DNA of 64,000 bases, from assembly GCA_905235575.1 (NCBI GenBank), contig CAJOLZ010000014.1:42250-106249 (forward strand), given 5' to 3'. A program made the position numbers and the translations under genes. The notes under the pieces were generated by a model. That model was not told where the DNA came from. It saw nothing but the letters and a program-made list of their open reading frames with translations, and made no database searches. Within the stretch, counting starts at the first letter, position 1. The number at the start of each line of letters is the position of its first letter. The DNA comes from an uncultured Bacteroidaceae bacterium. GTDB taxonomy: Bacteria; Bacteroidota; Bacteroidia; Bacteroidales; Bacteroidaceae. Below are positions 26,013-35,491 of this stretch, piece by piece.

Positions 26013-27992
26013 ATGGCAAAAGTAATAGATTCCAAGATTCCCGAGGGACCAGTTGCTGAGAAATGGTCGAACTACAAGGCCCACCAGCGTCTGGTGAACC
26101 CGAAAAACAAGCTCAAGCTCGATGTCATCGTCGTGGGTACAGGTCTGGCCGGCGCCAGCGCTGCCGCCTCGTTGGCCGAAATGGGCTTCAATGTGCTCAA
26201 CTTCTGCATCCAGGATTCGCCCCGCCGCGCCCACTCCATCGCTGCGCAGGGTGGTATCAATGCAGCCAAGAACTATCAGAACGACGGCGACTCGGTATAC
26301 CGTCTCTTCTACGACACAGTGAAGGGCGGTGACTATCGTGCCCGCGAAGCCAACGTCTACCGTCTGGCAGAGGTGTCGAACAACATCATCGACCAGTGCG
26401 TGGCACAGGGCGTTCCCTTCGCTCGCGAATACGGTGGCATGCTGGCCAACCGTTCGTTCGGCGGCGCACAGGTGAGCCGTACCTTCTATGCCAAGGGTCA
26501 GACCGGTCAGCAGCTGCTGCTCGGTGCATACTCCTCGCTCTCGTGCCAGGTGAATGCCGGCAAGGTGAAACTCTTCACCCGCTACGAGATGGAGGACGTG
26601 GTAATCGTGAACGGCCGCGCTCGCGGCATCATCGCCAAGAACCTCGTGACAGGTAAGCTGGAGCGCTTCTCTGCCAACGCCGTCGTTATCGCAACGGGCG
26701 GCTATGGCAACGCATATTTCCTCTCCACAAACGCCATGGGTTGCAACTGCACCGCAGCCGTACAGTGCTATCGCAAAGGTGCCTATATGGCCAATCCTTC
26801 GTACGTGCAGATTCACCCCACCTGCATCCCCGTGCACGGCGACAAACAGTCGAAGCTGACGCTGATGTCTGAGTCGCTGCGCAACGACGGCCGAATCTGG
26901 GTGCCCAAGAAACTGGAGGACGCCAAGGCTCTGCAAGCCGGCACAAAGCAGGGATGGGACATCCCCGAGGAAGACCGCGACTACTATCTGGAGCGCCGCT
27001 ATCCTGCCTTCGGTAACCTCGTTCCGCGCGACGTCGCAAGCCGTGCCGCCAAGGAACGCTGCGACAAGGGTTTCGGCGTGAACAACACCGGTCTGGCCGT
27101 GTTCCTCGACTTCTCGGAGAGCATCAACCGCCTGGGCCTCGACGCCATGAAGCAGCGCTACGGCAACCTCTTCGACATGTACGAGGAGATTACCGACGTA
27201 TATCCCGGTGACCTGGCACGCGAAATCAACGGCGTGAAGTACTATAAGCCCATGATGATCTATCCCGCCATCCACTACACGATGGGCGGTGTGTGGGTTG
27301 ACTACGAGCTGCAGACCACCATCCCCGGCCTGTTTGCCATCGGCGAGTGCAACTTCTCGGACCACGGAGCCAACCGCCTGGGTGCCTCCGCACTGATGCA
27401 GGGCCTGGCCGACGGATACTTCGTGCTGCCCTATACCATACAGAACTATCTGGCCGACCAGAGCATCTGGCCCAAGGTGGGCACCGACCTGCCCGAATTC
27501 GCAGAGGCTGAGAAGGGCGTTCAAGCCGAAATCGACCGCCTGATGAACATCAAGGGCAAGCGCTCTGTGGACAGCATCCACAAGGAACTGGGACACATCA
27601 TGTGGGAATATGTCGGCATGGGTCGCACCGCCGAGGGACTGAAGACCGGCATCCAGAAGATGAAGGAACTGCAGAAGGAATTCGACACCAACCTCTACGT
27701 GCCAGGCAGCAAGGAAGGCCTCAACGTGGAGCTCGACAAGGCCATCCACCTGCGCGACTTCTTCACCATGGGAGAGCTGGTGGCTCACGACGCACTCTCG
27801 CGTAACGAAAGCTGCGGCGGCCACTTCCGCGAGGAATACCAGACCGAAGAGGGCGAGGCAAAGCGCGACGACGAGAACTTCTTCTACGTAGGTTGCTGGG
27901 AATATCAGGGCAAGGACAAAGATCCCGAACTGATAAAGGAACCCCTCGAGTACGAGGCTATCAAGGTACAAACACGTAACTATAAGAACTAA
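26013..27992 (+). CDS. fumarate reductase/succinate dehydrogenase flavoprotein subunit
   Basis: 659 aa from [12 protein letters not shown]; an ATG two codons earlier is also possible. FAD-binding [21 protein letters not shown], then [17 protein letters not shown] containing the His that covalently holds FAD. HPTCIP and the capping domain complete the active site. A late FAD segment reads [21 protein letters not shown]. It interconverts fumarate and succinate. It sits between the cytochrome b and FeS subunits (gaps 33 and 5 nt). Confidence 0.97.
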   Translation: MAKVIDSKIPEGPVAEKWSNYKAHQRLVNPKNKLKLDVIVVGTGLAGASAAASLAEMGFNVLNFCIQDSPRRAHSIAAQGGINAAKNYQNDGDSVYRLFYDTVKGGDYRAREANVYRLAEVSNNIIDQCVAQGVPFAREYGGMLANRSFGGAQVSRTFYAKGQTGQQLLLGAYSSLSCQVNAGKVKLFTRYEMEDVVIVNGRARGIIAKNLVTGKLERFSANAVVIATGGYGNAYFLSTNAMGCNCTAAVQCYRKGAYMANPSYVQIHPTCIPVHGDKQSKLTLMSESLRNDGRIWVPKKLEDAKALQAGTKQGWDIPEEDRDYYLERRYPAFGNLVPRDVASRAAKERCDKGFGVNNTGLAVFLDFSESINRLGLDAMKQRYGNLFDMYEEITDVYPGDLAREINGVKYYKPMMIYPAIHYTMGGVWVDYELQTTIPGLFAIGECNFSDHGANRLGASALMQGLADGYFVLPYTIQNYLADQSIWPKVGTDLPEFAEAEKGVQAEIDRLMNIKGKRSVDSIHKELGHIMWEYVGMGRTAEGLKTGIQKMKELQKEFDTNLYVPGSKEGLNVELDKAIHLRDFFTMGELVAHDALSRNESCGGHFREEYQTEEGEAKRDDENFFYVGCWEYQGKDKDPELIKEPLEYEAIKVQTRNYKN

Positions 27993-27997
27993 GCATC

Positions 27998-28756
27998 ATG
28001 GCAAAGAATATAAATGTTACCATAAAGTTCTGGAAACAGAACGGACCGAAGGAGAAAGGACACTTCGATACGCACGAATTGAAGAACATCCCCGACGACA
28101 CCTCATTCCTCGAAGCACTCGACATCATGAACGAGGAACTCATCAAGGCTGGTAAGGAACCCTTCGTCTTCGACCACGACTGCCGCGAAGGTATCTGCGG
28201 CATGTGCTCGCTCTACATCAACGGAACGCCCCACGGCAAGACCGAGCGTGGAGCCACCACCTGTCAGCTCTACATGCGCCGCTTCAAGGACGGAGATGTC
28301 ATCACCGTCGAGCCATGGCGCTCCGCAGGATTCCCCGTCATCAAGGACTGTATGGTGGACCGCACCGCCTTCGACAAGATCATGCAGGCCGGCGGCTACA
28401 CAACCATCCGCACGGGACAGGCTCAGGATGCCAACGCCATCCTCATCCCCAAGGAAGATGCCGACGAAGCCATGGACTGCGCTTCGTGCATCGGATGCGG
28501 AGCCTGCGTCGCAGCCTGCAAGAACGGCTCGGCCATGCTCTTCGTCAGCAGCAAGGTGAGCCAGCTCGCACTCCTGCCGCAGGGCAAGGTAGAAGCTGCA
28601 CGCCGCGCCAAGAATATGATAGCCAAGATGGACGAGCTGGGCTTCGGCAACTGCACCAACACACGTGCCTGCGAAGCCGTATGCCCCAAGTGCGAGACCA
28701 TCTCCAACATCGCACGCTTGAACCGCGAGTTCATCTGCGCCAAGTTGGCTGACTAA
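27998..28756 (+). CDS. fumarate reductase/succinate dehydrogenase iron-sulfur subunit
   Basis: 252 aa. The N-terminal plant-type ferredoxin domain has [19 protein letters not shown] and a distal Cys (TTCQLY) for the 2Fe-2S cluster. The C-terminal half has [20 protein letters not shown] and [13 protein letters not shown] for the 4Fe-4S and 3Fe-4S clusters. It wires the flavin to the membrane haems. It is the last gene of the C-A-B operon and is followed by a strong terminator. Confidence 0.96.
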   Translation: MAKNINVTIKFWKQNGPKEKGHFDTHELKNIPDDTSFLEALDIMNEELIKAGKEPFVFDHDCREGICGMCSLYINGTPHGKTERGATTCQLYMRRFKDGDVITVEPWRSAGFPVIKDCMVDRTAFDKIMQAGGYTTIRTGQAQDANAILIPKEDADEAMDCASCIGCGACVAACKNGSAMLFVSSKVSQLALLPQGKVEAARRAKNMIAKMDELGFGNCTNTRACEAVCPKCETISNIARLNREFICAKLAD

Positions 28757-28802
28757 GAAATCCAGAAAAGGGTGTGTAAGCACATCCTCTACTCTTTAAT
28801 CG

Positions 28803-28834
28803 CAAAACCCCGACTTTCACAAGCCGGGGTTTTG
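28803..28834 (+). terminator. intrinsic terminator of the fumarate reductase operon
   Basis: CAAAACCCCG and CGGGGTTTTG arms with additional ACTT/AAGC pairing and a TCAC loop. The A/T flanks make it potentially bidirectional. Confidence 0.9.
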
Positions 28835-29301
28835 TTATGTTGTAAAGTTCTGAACCTTTACAACCATTTCTAAACAAAACTAATAAAAACTATCGTCAGT
28901 TCGGCCGATTTTGGGAACCTCCCCAAGCCTGACAACTTTTTCCATATACTAATAATAATAAATTGTGCATTGAGCATTATGAATAGCACAATCTCCGTGC
29001 CAAAACCGCAACTCGCTGATAATGAATGATACGTTGACGCGTGAGTGTCCATTCCCGGACACTTCGGGCGTACGGAAACGGACAGGTCAGTGTGTCTTCT
29101 TTGCGCTTCATTTTTTTGTCTTTTGGGGTTTCACTGTTGCAAAGAAAGAGACATTTGTTGAATCTCGCAATATTTAGATATCTAAAATTTGCGAGATTGC
29201 TTGATGTTTAACGTTTATTCGTAGTAATTCGTACTTTTCTGAACTTTTTTCTGAGAGAAAGTTCGTACCTTTACGGCGCAAACCTAAAAAAACTCCTGGA
29301 T
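28835..29301. other. long regulatory intergenic region upstream of GH16
   Basis: No gene. It contains a 7-bp-stem hairpin AGTGTCC/GGACACT (29044-29063), a 38-bp near-palindrome at 29161-29198 (separate entry), and a GAACTTT/AAAGTTC hairpin (about 29241-29264). A weak -7 box TACCTTTA lies at 29267-29274. Such layering suggests the downstream gene is, or was, regulated. Confidence 0.55.
29161..29198. promoter_or_regulatory. 38-bp near-perfect palindrome (candidate operator)
   Basis: Arms AATCTCGCAATATTTAGAT and ATCTAAAATTTGCGAGATT meet without a loop and match at 17 of 19 positions. The size and symmetry suit a dimeric or tetrameric regulator site better than a terminator, as no T-run follows. 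Confidence 0.55.
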
Positions 29302-29991
29302 ATGAAAAGAACGATCATGCTGTGCTGCGCTTTAATGATGATTGCGGGCGTAGAAGCTAAGAAAATTAAGAGTTGTCCGTTGAAGGGATACACGCTGGTG
29401 TGGAACGACGAATTCAACGACAAGACACTCGATATGCAGAAATGGGTCTATCAGGAAGCACGTGCCGGATGGGTGAACCACGAACTGCAGACCTACGTCA
29501 AGGGAACGACACCAGCGGGACGCAACGTGGTGGAGGTCTCGGACGGCACACTGAAGATATATGCCATACCCGAGGGCGACAAGGTCTATTCGGGGCGCAT
29601 CTATGGCAACCGGCAGAACGGCTTCCGCTACGGTTACGTGGAGGCTCGCATCAAGTTGCCGGTAGGTCGTGGCACATGGCCCGCCTTCTGGATGATGCCA
29701 GTGAAGCACGAGAAGGGATGGCCTGCCGACGGCGAGATTGACATCATGGAAGAGGTGGGAGCCAACGCCAACTACGTCTCCTCGTCCATCCATTGCAAGG
29801 CTTACAATCACCCGATGAAGACGCAGAAGACACACGAGATGCTCATCCCCACGGCCGAGAGCGACTTCCATGTCTATGCGCTTGAGTGGACGGCCGACTA
29901 CATCCGCACTTACGTGGACGGGAAAGAGCAGCTTTTCTTCGAGAACGACCATGCTGGCAACAACGATACATGGCCTTTTCTCATGTCTTGA
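29302..29991 (+). pseudogene. GH16 beta-glucanase (laminarinase-like), C-terminally truncated
   Basis: 229 aa. A signal peptide (about residues 1-19) is followed by GYTLVWNDEFNDKTLDMQKW and VYSGRIYGNRQNGFRYGYVEARIKLP, then the catalytic motif GEIDIMEEVG with both active-site Glu residues. The protein stops after DYIRTYVDGKEQLFFEND and NNDTWPFLMS. Family members normally continue for about 40 more residues, with the strand FxLxLNxAxGG and a closing xYxxDYVRVY. The frame is open up to the stop and a 22-bp-repeat element begins 9 nt later, so the tail was probably lost by deletion. Folding and activity are doubtful. Confidence 0.75.
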
Positions 29992-30000
29992 AGTCAGACT

Positions 30001-30090
30001 AAAAACGCAGCGCGCTTCAACGCATGTCGCACCACGGTGCGACAGCCTGCGCAGCACGCTGCGACGCCCGTCGCACTGCGGTGCGCAAAA
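30001..30090. repeat. 22-bp-period intergenic element, copy 7 (at the broken end of GH16)
   Basis: Starts AAAAACGCAG nine bases after the premature GH16 stop. By eye it is about 95% identical to the reverse complement of copies 9 and 10, so it is inserted in the opposite orientation. Three-plus units. Confidence 0.9.
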
Positions 30091-30146
30091 ACATACATAT
30101 TGGGAGGGAAGTCAGCCTCGCGGAATGAGGCGGTTCAGATACGAAG

Positions 30147-30186
30147 AAGGGGATGCACCTAATTGGCGCATCCCCTTTCCTGTTTC
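30147..30186 (+). terminator. intrinsic terminator, possibly bidirectional
   Basis: AAGGGGATGC (30147-30156) pairs with GCATCCCCTT (30168-30177), followed by TCCTGTTT. It lies between the truncated GH16 and the 3' end of the minus-strand TonB receptor. Confidence 0.75.
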
Positions 30187-30227
30187 GGTATATTGTTATT
30201 CGCTTAAGCCCGAATGAGCTATAGTTA

Positions 30228-32423
30228 TCAATCGTCGCTCTCGCCTCGATACGTATCAGAGGGGTCTTCCACTTTCGCAGCCTTTCCCTTCGCTTTTGTA
30301 TTTCCGAAGTTCCACGTGAGTGTGAAATTCACTTTTCGTGAGCCCCTGTTTCTCAGTTGGTCTCGCAGGAATGTGTCGCACGTGGTGTGTACTTTCTCCA
30401 GTTTGCGTGTGCTGAAGACATCGTGGCAATTGATGGAAAGCACCAGTTTCTTCTGCAGGAAGTTCTTTCGGAGCGCCACGTCGAGTGTTGCATTAGGCTT
30501 GCGGTAGCCCTGTGAAACGGCTTCGCGCGAGTGATAGTAGCCGATGCCCTGGAAAGAGATGTCGTAGGGAAGCGACAGCGATGCCAGCATGTATAAGTTC
30601 CACGACCAAGAGTCGTGCGAGGTGTCTGTCAGTGTCAGTCCGCCTACATCTTGACTGAAATGACCTATCTGGCGGTGGAAGACATTGGCGGTGGTGGTAA
30701 GGTCAAGGATGCGGAAGAGGTGGTTCTTACCCGTCAGTTCCAGTCCTTCGGTATGACTGTGCGGCACGTTTATATAGGTGGAAAAGAATATGTCGTCGGC
30801 ATCGTCCTGCCAATGGATATACTGGAGCGCGTCTTCCATCGTTCGATAATAGGCCTGAAGCAGGATGGAGTGTTCGGTCCAGTACTTCAGATAACCGGCT
30901 TGCAGTGTATGTCCGTATTCGGGGGTAAGTTTCGGATTGCCGGCAACCACTGTGGTGGCATCGCGCATGTCGTGGAAAGAATTGAGCTGGCTGCCGTATG
31001 GTCGGGCGATACGACGCGAATAGCTCAGGGAGAGTTGATCTCCGCCGGATAGGTTGTAGATGGCAGAGGCTGAGGGAAACAGTTGGAAGTAGTCGTGCCG
31101 ATAGGGCAGGCTGGTCTTCACCTTCCAATATTCACCGCGCAGGCCTGCCGCCAGGTTCCAAGCCCCCTGTTTGAGCGTGCCTGCCGCATAGGCTGCATGC
31201 AGGTCCATGTCGTAGAGGAAACGGTCGCGCAGTTCGGGAACATCGCTGGCTGCATGCCCGTCCCAGTATGTGTCGTCTGCCGATGTGTGTTGCGGAGTAC
31301 TCTCGTGCGAGAAGCGTCCCTGATAGCCCGACTGGACGAGGAGATTGTCTGTCAAGGCGTTTTCATAGTCTATCTTTGCTTCCCAAATTCGGTTGTGCAC
31401 GTCCATCGTCTGGCATTGCCACGCGTAGGTCGTGGCCGAAAGTGGGTCGTAGAGCGTCGAGTCCTGATAGACATTGTCATTGTCCGAAGTCCAGCGATTC
31501 ACGTCCAGCAGCACTTCGAGGAAATGTTTCTCGCTGAAATTGTGGCGATAACTCAGCTCACCGTAGTACATGTCCACGTCTTCCACCGTGTGGATGCGCC
31601 GTTGCTGCAAACGCTCGTCGCTGCCCAACCAGCCGATATGACTGTCGGTTCCATAATGGTAGGTCGCATTGCCGCGGTTGTGGCGTCGCGAGAGCAGCAT
31701 GGTGCCGGCCAGTGTGATATCGTCGTTCTGGCTGGCATGCAGCGTCACACCGGCACGGTTGCTCAGGCTGTTTCCCGTGTTGGTGTCGCGACTTTTGTAC
31801 CACTGGTAGCGGTCGGTCTGCAGGAATGTCTGTTCGCTTTCGTCGCGTCCTTTGTTGCGACGATGGCGATATCCGATGTTCAGAAACCCGTCCCACACCG
31901 ACGAATTATAGTTCAGGTTCAGTCCGCCCACAGCAGCACCGATGGTTTTCACGCCGGCCTGTGCCGACCCATAATAGCCTCTGCGGCGTTCCTTACGCAG
32001 CACGATGTTGATGATTCCGGCGGTGCCTTCGGCTGCATAGCGCGCCGAGGGATTGTCAATCACCTCGATATAGTCTATGTCTTCGGCTGCCAACTGTTGC
32101 AGCACTTCTCCGCGATTTTCCACCGTGAGGCCGCTCGACTTGCCGTTTATCCACACCTCAACCCTATCGTTGCCACGCAGCGAGATATGTCCGTCGCCCG
32201 TCACTTCCACCCCCGGAACGCTCTCCAGGGCTTCGGATGCCGAGAGACCGGCACTCGTGGCCATTTCTGAAATGGTATATTGCTTGCGGTCGGCTTTCAG
32301 TCTCACCGAACTCTTGCGTGCCGCCACCACGATGCGGTTCATGTTGGTGGTCTGCAACGTATCCTGCGCGTAGGCCGATGCAACCAGAAGGCACATCGCC
32401 GTTAAAACCAGTCGTCGTTTCAT
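30228..32423 (-). CDS. TonB-dependent receptor, OMP_b-brl_3 type
   Basis: 731 aa from MKRRLVLTAMCLLVASAYAQ (signal peptide). An in-frame ATG two codons earlier (32429) is equally possible. Plug domain: ALESVPGVEVTGDGHISLRG, WINGKSSGL, DYIEVIDNPSARYAAEGTAGIINIVL. The long barrel has few loops with typical Prevotella features and a late YSRRIARPYGSQLNSF motif. There is no carboxypeptidase-like N-terminal domain and no SusD partner, so a peptide, metal or siderophore ligand is as likely as a glycan. It is convergent with the truncated GH16. Confidence 0.88.
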   Translation of the reverse strand: MKRRLVLTAMCLLVASAYAQDTLQTTNMNRIVVAARKSSVRLKADRKQYTISEMATSAGLSASEALESVPGVEVTGDGHISLRGNDRVEVWINGKSSGLTVENRGEVLQQLAAEDIDYIEVIDNPSARYAAEGTAGIINIVLRKERRRGYYGSAQAGVKTIGAAVGGLNLNYNSSVWDGFLNIGYRHRRNKGRDESEQTFLQTDRYQWYKSRDTNTGNSLSNRAGVTLHASQNDDITLAGTMLLSRRHNRGNATYHYGTDSHIGWLGSDERLQQRRIHTVEDVDMYYGELSYRHNFSEKHFLEVLLDVNRWTSDNDNVYQDSTLYDPLSATTYAWQCQTMDVHNRIWEAKIDYENALTDNLLVQSGYQGRFSHESTPQHTSADDTYWDGHAASDVPELRDRFLYDMDLHAAYAAGTLKQGAWNLAAGLRGEYWKVKTSLPYRHDYFQLFPSASAIYNLSGGDQLSLSYSRRIARPYGSQLNSFHDMRDATTVVAGNPKLTPEYGHTLQAGYLKYWTEHSILLQAYYRTMEDALQYIHWQDDADDIFFSTYINVPHSHTEGLELTGKNHLFRILDLTTTANVFHRQIGHFSQDVGGLTLTDTSHDSWSWNLYMLASLSLPYDISFQGIGYYHSREAVSQGYRKPNATLDVALRKNFLQKKLVLSINCHDVFSTRKLEKVHTTCDTFLRDQLRNRGSRKVNFTLTWNFGNTKAKGKAAKVEDPSDTYRGESDD

Positions 32424-32647
32424 GCTCATTTCCTTTCTTGATTTATACATCGTCACCCTTCGACTTTTCGAGGCGAATCGGTGACAGAAAATCTCCATTT
32501 CCCGTCGCTCTCGTTGCAAAAATACAACAAATATATGTATTACAGAGGAAAAGTTTTATCAATTTTTCTCTAATTTACGCTATAAGACTTCCAATATGAA
32601 ATGTACAAAATTTTACCCTTGGCAGCATTGTATTCGTGAAAAATGTC

Positions 32648-32655
32648 TATCTTTG
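32648..32655 (+). promoter_or_regulatory. -7 box of the rubrerythrin gene
   Basis: TATCTTTG, about 38 nt of leader before the ATG at 32698. The -33 element is poor, which would fit activator-dependent expression. Confidence 0.6.
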
Positions 32656-32697
32656 TCCCTGAATGACTTAGTTTTAACCCCTTAAACACAATTTGAC

Positions 32698-33237
32698 ATG
32701 GCAAAAGAATTGAAAGGAACGAAGACGGAAGCCAACCTGATGGCGGCTTTCGCAGGCGAATCGCAGGCGCGCAACAAGTACACATACTATGCCTCCAAGG
32801 CCAAGAAGGATGGCTTCGAGCAGATTGCTGCCCTCTTCGAGGAAACGGCTGCGCAGGAAAAAGAGCATGCCAAGATGTGGTTCAAACTGTTCCACGGCAT
32901 CGGCTCTACCGAGCAGAACCTGCTGGATGCCGCCAACGGCGAGAACGACGAGTGGACCGACATGTATCCCACCATGGCACGCGAGGCTCGCGAAGAGGGT
33001 TTCGACGAGATTGCCGAACTCTTCGAAGGTGTGGCTGCCATCGAGAAGGAGCATGAGGAGCGCTATCGCAAACTGCTCGCGAACATAGCCGGGAAACTGG
33101 TCTTCACGCGCGATGGCGATTGCATCTGGCAGTGCCGCAACTGCGGACATATCCACATCGGCAAGGAAGCTCCCGAGCTGTGCCCTGTGTGCAGTCATCC
33201 GCAGGCTTACTTCCAGCTGAAAGCCGAGAACTTCTGA
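32698..33237 (+). CDS. rbr: rubrerythrin
   Basis: 179 aa, the full family length. The four-helix diiron domain has [28 protein letters not shown] and [18 protein letters not shown], giving the Glu and His ligands. The C-terminal rubredoxin domain has [20 protein letters not shown]. It reduces hydrogen peroxide in anaerobes, taking electrons through the rubredoxin iron. It is a single-gene unit with its own -7 box; a repeat element fills the gap to the next gene. Confidence 0.97.
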   Translation: MAKELKGTKTEANLMAAFAGESQARNKYTYYASKAKKDGFEQIAALFEETAAQEKEHAKMWFKLFHGIGSTEQNLLDAANGENDEWTDMYPTMAREAREEGFDEIAELFEGVAAIEKEHEERYRKLLANIAGKLVFTRDGDCIWQCRNCGHIHIGKEAPELCPVCSHPQAYFQLKAENF

Positions 33238-33246
33238 GGCGCACCG

Positions 33247-33334
33247 AAACGCACCACAGTGTTACGCCCGTCGCAGCGTGCTGCGACGGCCTTCGCACCA
33301 CGCTGCGACACGTGTCGCAACGTGGTGCGTTATT
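33247..33334. repeat. 22-bp-period intergenic element, copy 8
   Basis: It fills almost the whole 92-nt space between the rubrerythrin stop (33237) and the rluA-like stop. The last T-rich bases (TTATTTTA) overlap the TAA stop codon of the minus-strand gene at 33330-33332. One dyad has decayed (GCACCACAGTGTTAC). Confidence 0.9.
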
Positions 33335-34928
33335 TTACGGGCAGGAGAAAGTCCTCGTCCGTGAAATCCCAGTCCTCGAATCGCAGACGTGCGGCGTGCA
33401 ACATCAGACGGTCGCCAGCCTTTCCGTAGAGACGGTCGCCCACGATGGGATTGTTCAGTCCACGCGGATGGGCGCAATGTACGCGCAGTTGGTGTGTCCG
33501 CCCCGTGAGGGGTTGCAGTCGGACGAGGGCGTGGCCGTCTCTATCGCCTATCACCTCATATCGCGTCACAGCCGTGCGCCCGTGCTCCTCGTCCACCATC
33601 TGACGTGGTCGGTCGGTCACGTCGGGTCGAATAGGCAGGCGAATCTCGCCCACTTCGCCCACGCGCATCGACCGTTCCAGCACAGCCAGATAGGTCTTCT
33701 CCACCCGATGACGGACAAATAAATCCTGCAGTTCGTGATAGCGTCGCTCGGTCAGCGCAACCACCATCAGTCCACTTGTATCCATATCCAGCCGATGTAC
33801 TATCATGGGGCCTGTGGCTTCAGGAAACCGCGATTTCATCGAAGAAAAGACACTCGGAAGTTCTTCTTTTCCGGGCACCGACAGCATGCCGGCAGGTTTG
33901 CTCACCACCACCATTTCGTGTCCTTCGTAGATGATTCTCAGCCGAGCAACCAGCGCCTCGTACCCCCTCACCAGCGGATTCTCGTCCACCTCCAACCCCC
34001 GAAGCATGTGCCCCAGTATGGGCAGACACTTGCTGCGGCAGGCGGGGTAGTAGTGACCGTCGGTACGTAGTTCGTCGTGCGGCGATGCGCCCACCCAGAA
34101 CTCGGCCATGCAGCGCGGCTTCATCCCGTTCAGATAGGCATATTGCAACAGCTTGGGGGCGCAGCAGTCGCCGGCACCAGATGGAGGAGTGGCAGGTGTG
34201 AAAATATCGGTGAGGCACTTGCTTTCGCCCCGTGCGTTCAGAAAAGTATATTGGGCGAAAAGCCATTCCTGCAATGCCTGGCTGCGTGACTGTCGCTCGG
34301 CTTGCAGCGCTTCTATTTCCCGATGAATTGGTTCATTTTTGCGCTCTATGTCGTCTTTCTTAGCTTTCCAGAACGCCATCGTGCGCCTCAGTTCTGCTTT
34401 CAGGAATTGGCTTTCGCGTTGCCATTCCTCCTCATGCGCGCCACGTTCTTCTGGGGACATGGACTGTCGCAGTGCATCCCTGCGTCGTTTCGCTTCCTTC
34501 ATCTTTACCTTGGCAGCCTCGATGGCCATCGTTCCTTCCTCGGGCATAACGGCCTCCACCATGCTTGCCTTCAGTTTTTCGACAGTTCGGTTTATCGATG
34601 AAATGGCACTTTCTTCGCGCAGAAAGTACGAATCGGGTGCCATCAGGTCGAACACGGGCGGAACGAAATATCCGTGTTGTGTGCGCCCCTCCAGTGTCCC
34701 AGAGAAGGCTGCCAGAAAGCCTCGCTCACCGTTCTTCTCCACAATCATCACGCCCAACATTTTTCCCTTGGAGAGTTCCTCGGACCATTGTGGTTGCGAC
34801 CGCAGATAGCTTCGCACCTCATCGGCCGCTGCAACACAGAGCGGATGGGGCTCGTAGCAGAACGGATAGGTGAAGCGTAGCGGCAGTTCGAGAGCATTTA
34901 CCGACGCAGGAAGTGGGTGCAGTTTCAT
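33330..34928 (-). CDS. RluA-family pseudouridine synthase with long N-terminal extension
   Basis: 532 aa. The catalytic domain is in the last ~230 residues: IIYEGHEMVVVSKPAGMLSVPG, then IVHRLDMDTSGLMVVAL with the catalytic Asp, and LQPLTGRTHQLRVHCAHPRGLNNPIVGDRLYG. The first ~300 residues include a charged coiled coil (KVKMKEAKRRRDALRQSMSPEERGAHEEE), seen in long Bacteroidales members. The RNA target (23S or tRNA) cannot be told. Its start overlaps the wbqC-like stop by 4 nt (ATGA). It is the last gene of the dapB operon, and its stop codon lies in the edge of repeat copy 8. Confidence 0.9.
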   Translation of the reverse strand: MKLHPLPASVNALELPLRFTYPFCYEPHPLCVAAADEVRSYLRSQPQWSEELSKGKMLGVMIVEKNGERGFLAAFSGTLEGRTQHGYFVPPVFDLMAPDSYFLREESAISSINRTVEKLKASMVEAVMPEEGTMAIEAAKVKMKEAKRRRDALRQSMSPEERGAHEEEWQRESQFLKAELRRTMAFWKAKKDDIERKNEPIHREIEALQAERQSRSQALQEWLFAQYTFLNARGESKCLTDIFTPATPPSGAGDCCAPKLLQYAYLNGMKPRCMAEFWVGASPHDELRTDGHYYPACRSKCLPILGHMLRGLEVDENPLVRGYEALVARLRIIYEGHEMVVVSKPAGMLSVPGKEELPSVFSSMKSRFPEATGPMIVHRLDMDTSGLMVVALTERRYHELQDLFVRHRVEKTYLAVLERSMRVGEVGEIRLPIRPDVTDRPRQMVDEEHGRTAVTRYEVIGDRDGHALVRLQPLTGRTHQLRVHCAHPRGLNNPIVGDRLYGKAGDRLMLHAARLRFEDWDFTDEDFLLPVK

Positions 34929-35491
34929 AGGTAGAGGATGGATTCGTTGCCCATGTTGAAGAGCAGGTCGACCACGCTCAGGTCGGGCAGGAAGCCATGG
35001 CGATGCGCAAACATCTGGTAGTAAGGCCTGGGCGTTTCGTCGAACTGGCTGTCTGTCGTTTCCCCTACATACGAGGTGGTGCGGTTGAAGCGGGTCGGCA
35101 GGTCAAGTTCTCGGCATAACATCTGGAGCAAATCTTCGTTGAAATCGACTAAAAACGTCCATTTCCGCTCGTAAAAAGGTGCGAATTCATCGGCATAGAA
35201 TTCAAAAAACGGCGACTGACCGTAACTGCTCACCAGTGCATTCCAGTGCTGGTGACGCCAGTTGCCGTGATCGCTGATGCAGATATCGCGCATGGCCGTC
35301 TTGCCCAGCGTCTTCTCTATGGGTATGGAAAGTGAAAGAGGTCCCGCAGGACTGTCAATCCAACACCGATTGCGGAGCGTCTGCTTTACGTAGTGTTCGC
35401 AGACCTCAATCGTTGCTGTTTCGCTGTGTGCCAGCTGTCGGAAGTAGCTGACGGGCGGAAGATAGTAGGAAGGGAGCGTGAGGTCAGTCAT
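34925..35491 (-). CDS. WbqC-like family protein
   Basis: 188 aa. It starts MTDLTLPSYYLPPVSYFRQL, with PIEKTLGKTAMRDICISDHGNWRHQHWNALVSSYGQSPFF in the middle and a C-terminal LSVVDLLFNMGNES, the hallmark of WbqC-like proteins, often found near polysaccharide or glycosylation genes. The reaction is not established. The start at 35491 overlaps the preceding S26 gene by 8 nt; a longer upstream frame is not used. Operon position: fourth of five. Confidence 0.88.
   Translation of the reverse strand: MTDLTLPSYYLPPVSYFRQLAHSETATIEVCEHYVKQTLRNRCWIDSPAGPLSLSIPIEKTLGKTAMRDICISDHGNWRHQHWNALVSSYGQSPFFEFYADEFAPFYERKWTFLVDFNEDLLQMLCRELDLPTRFNRTTSYVGETTDSQFDETPRPYYQMFAHRHGFLPDLSVVDLLFNMGNESILYL

Noticed and set aside
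25995..27971. 658-codon minus-strand open frame
   Set aside because: Complement of the fumarate reductase flavoprotein gene; a codon-bias shadow.
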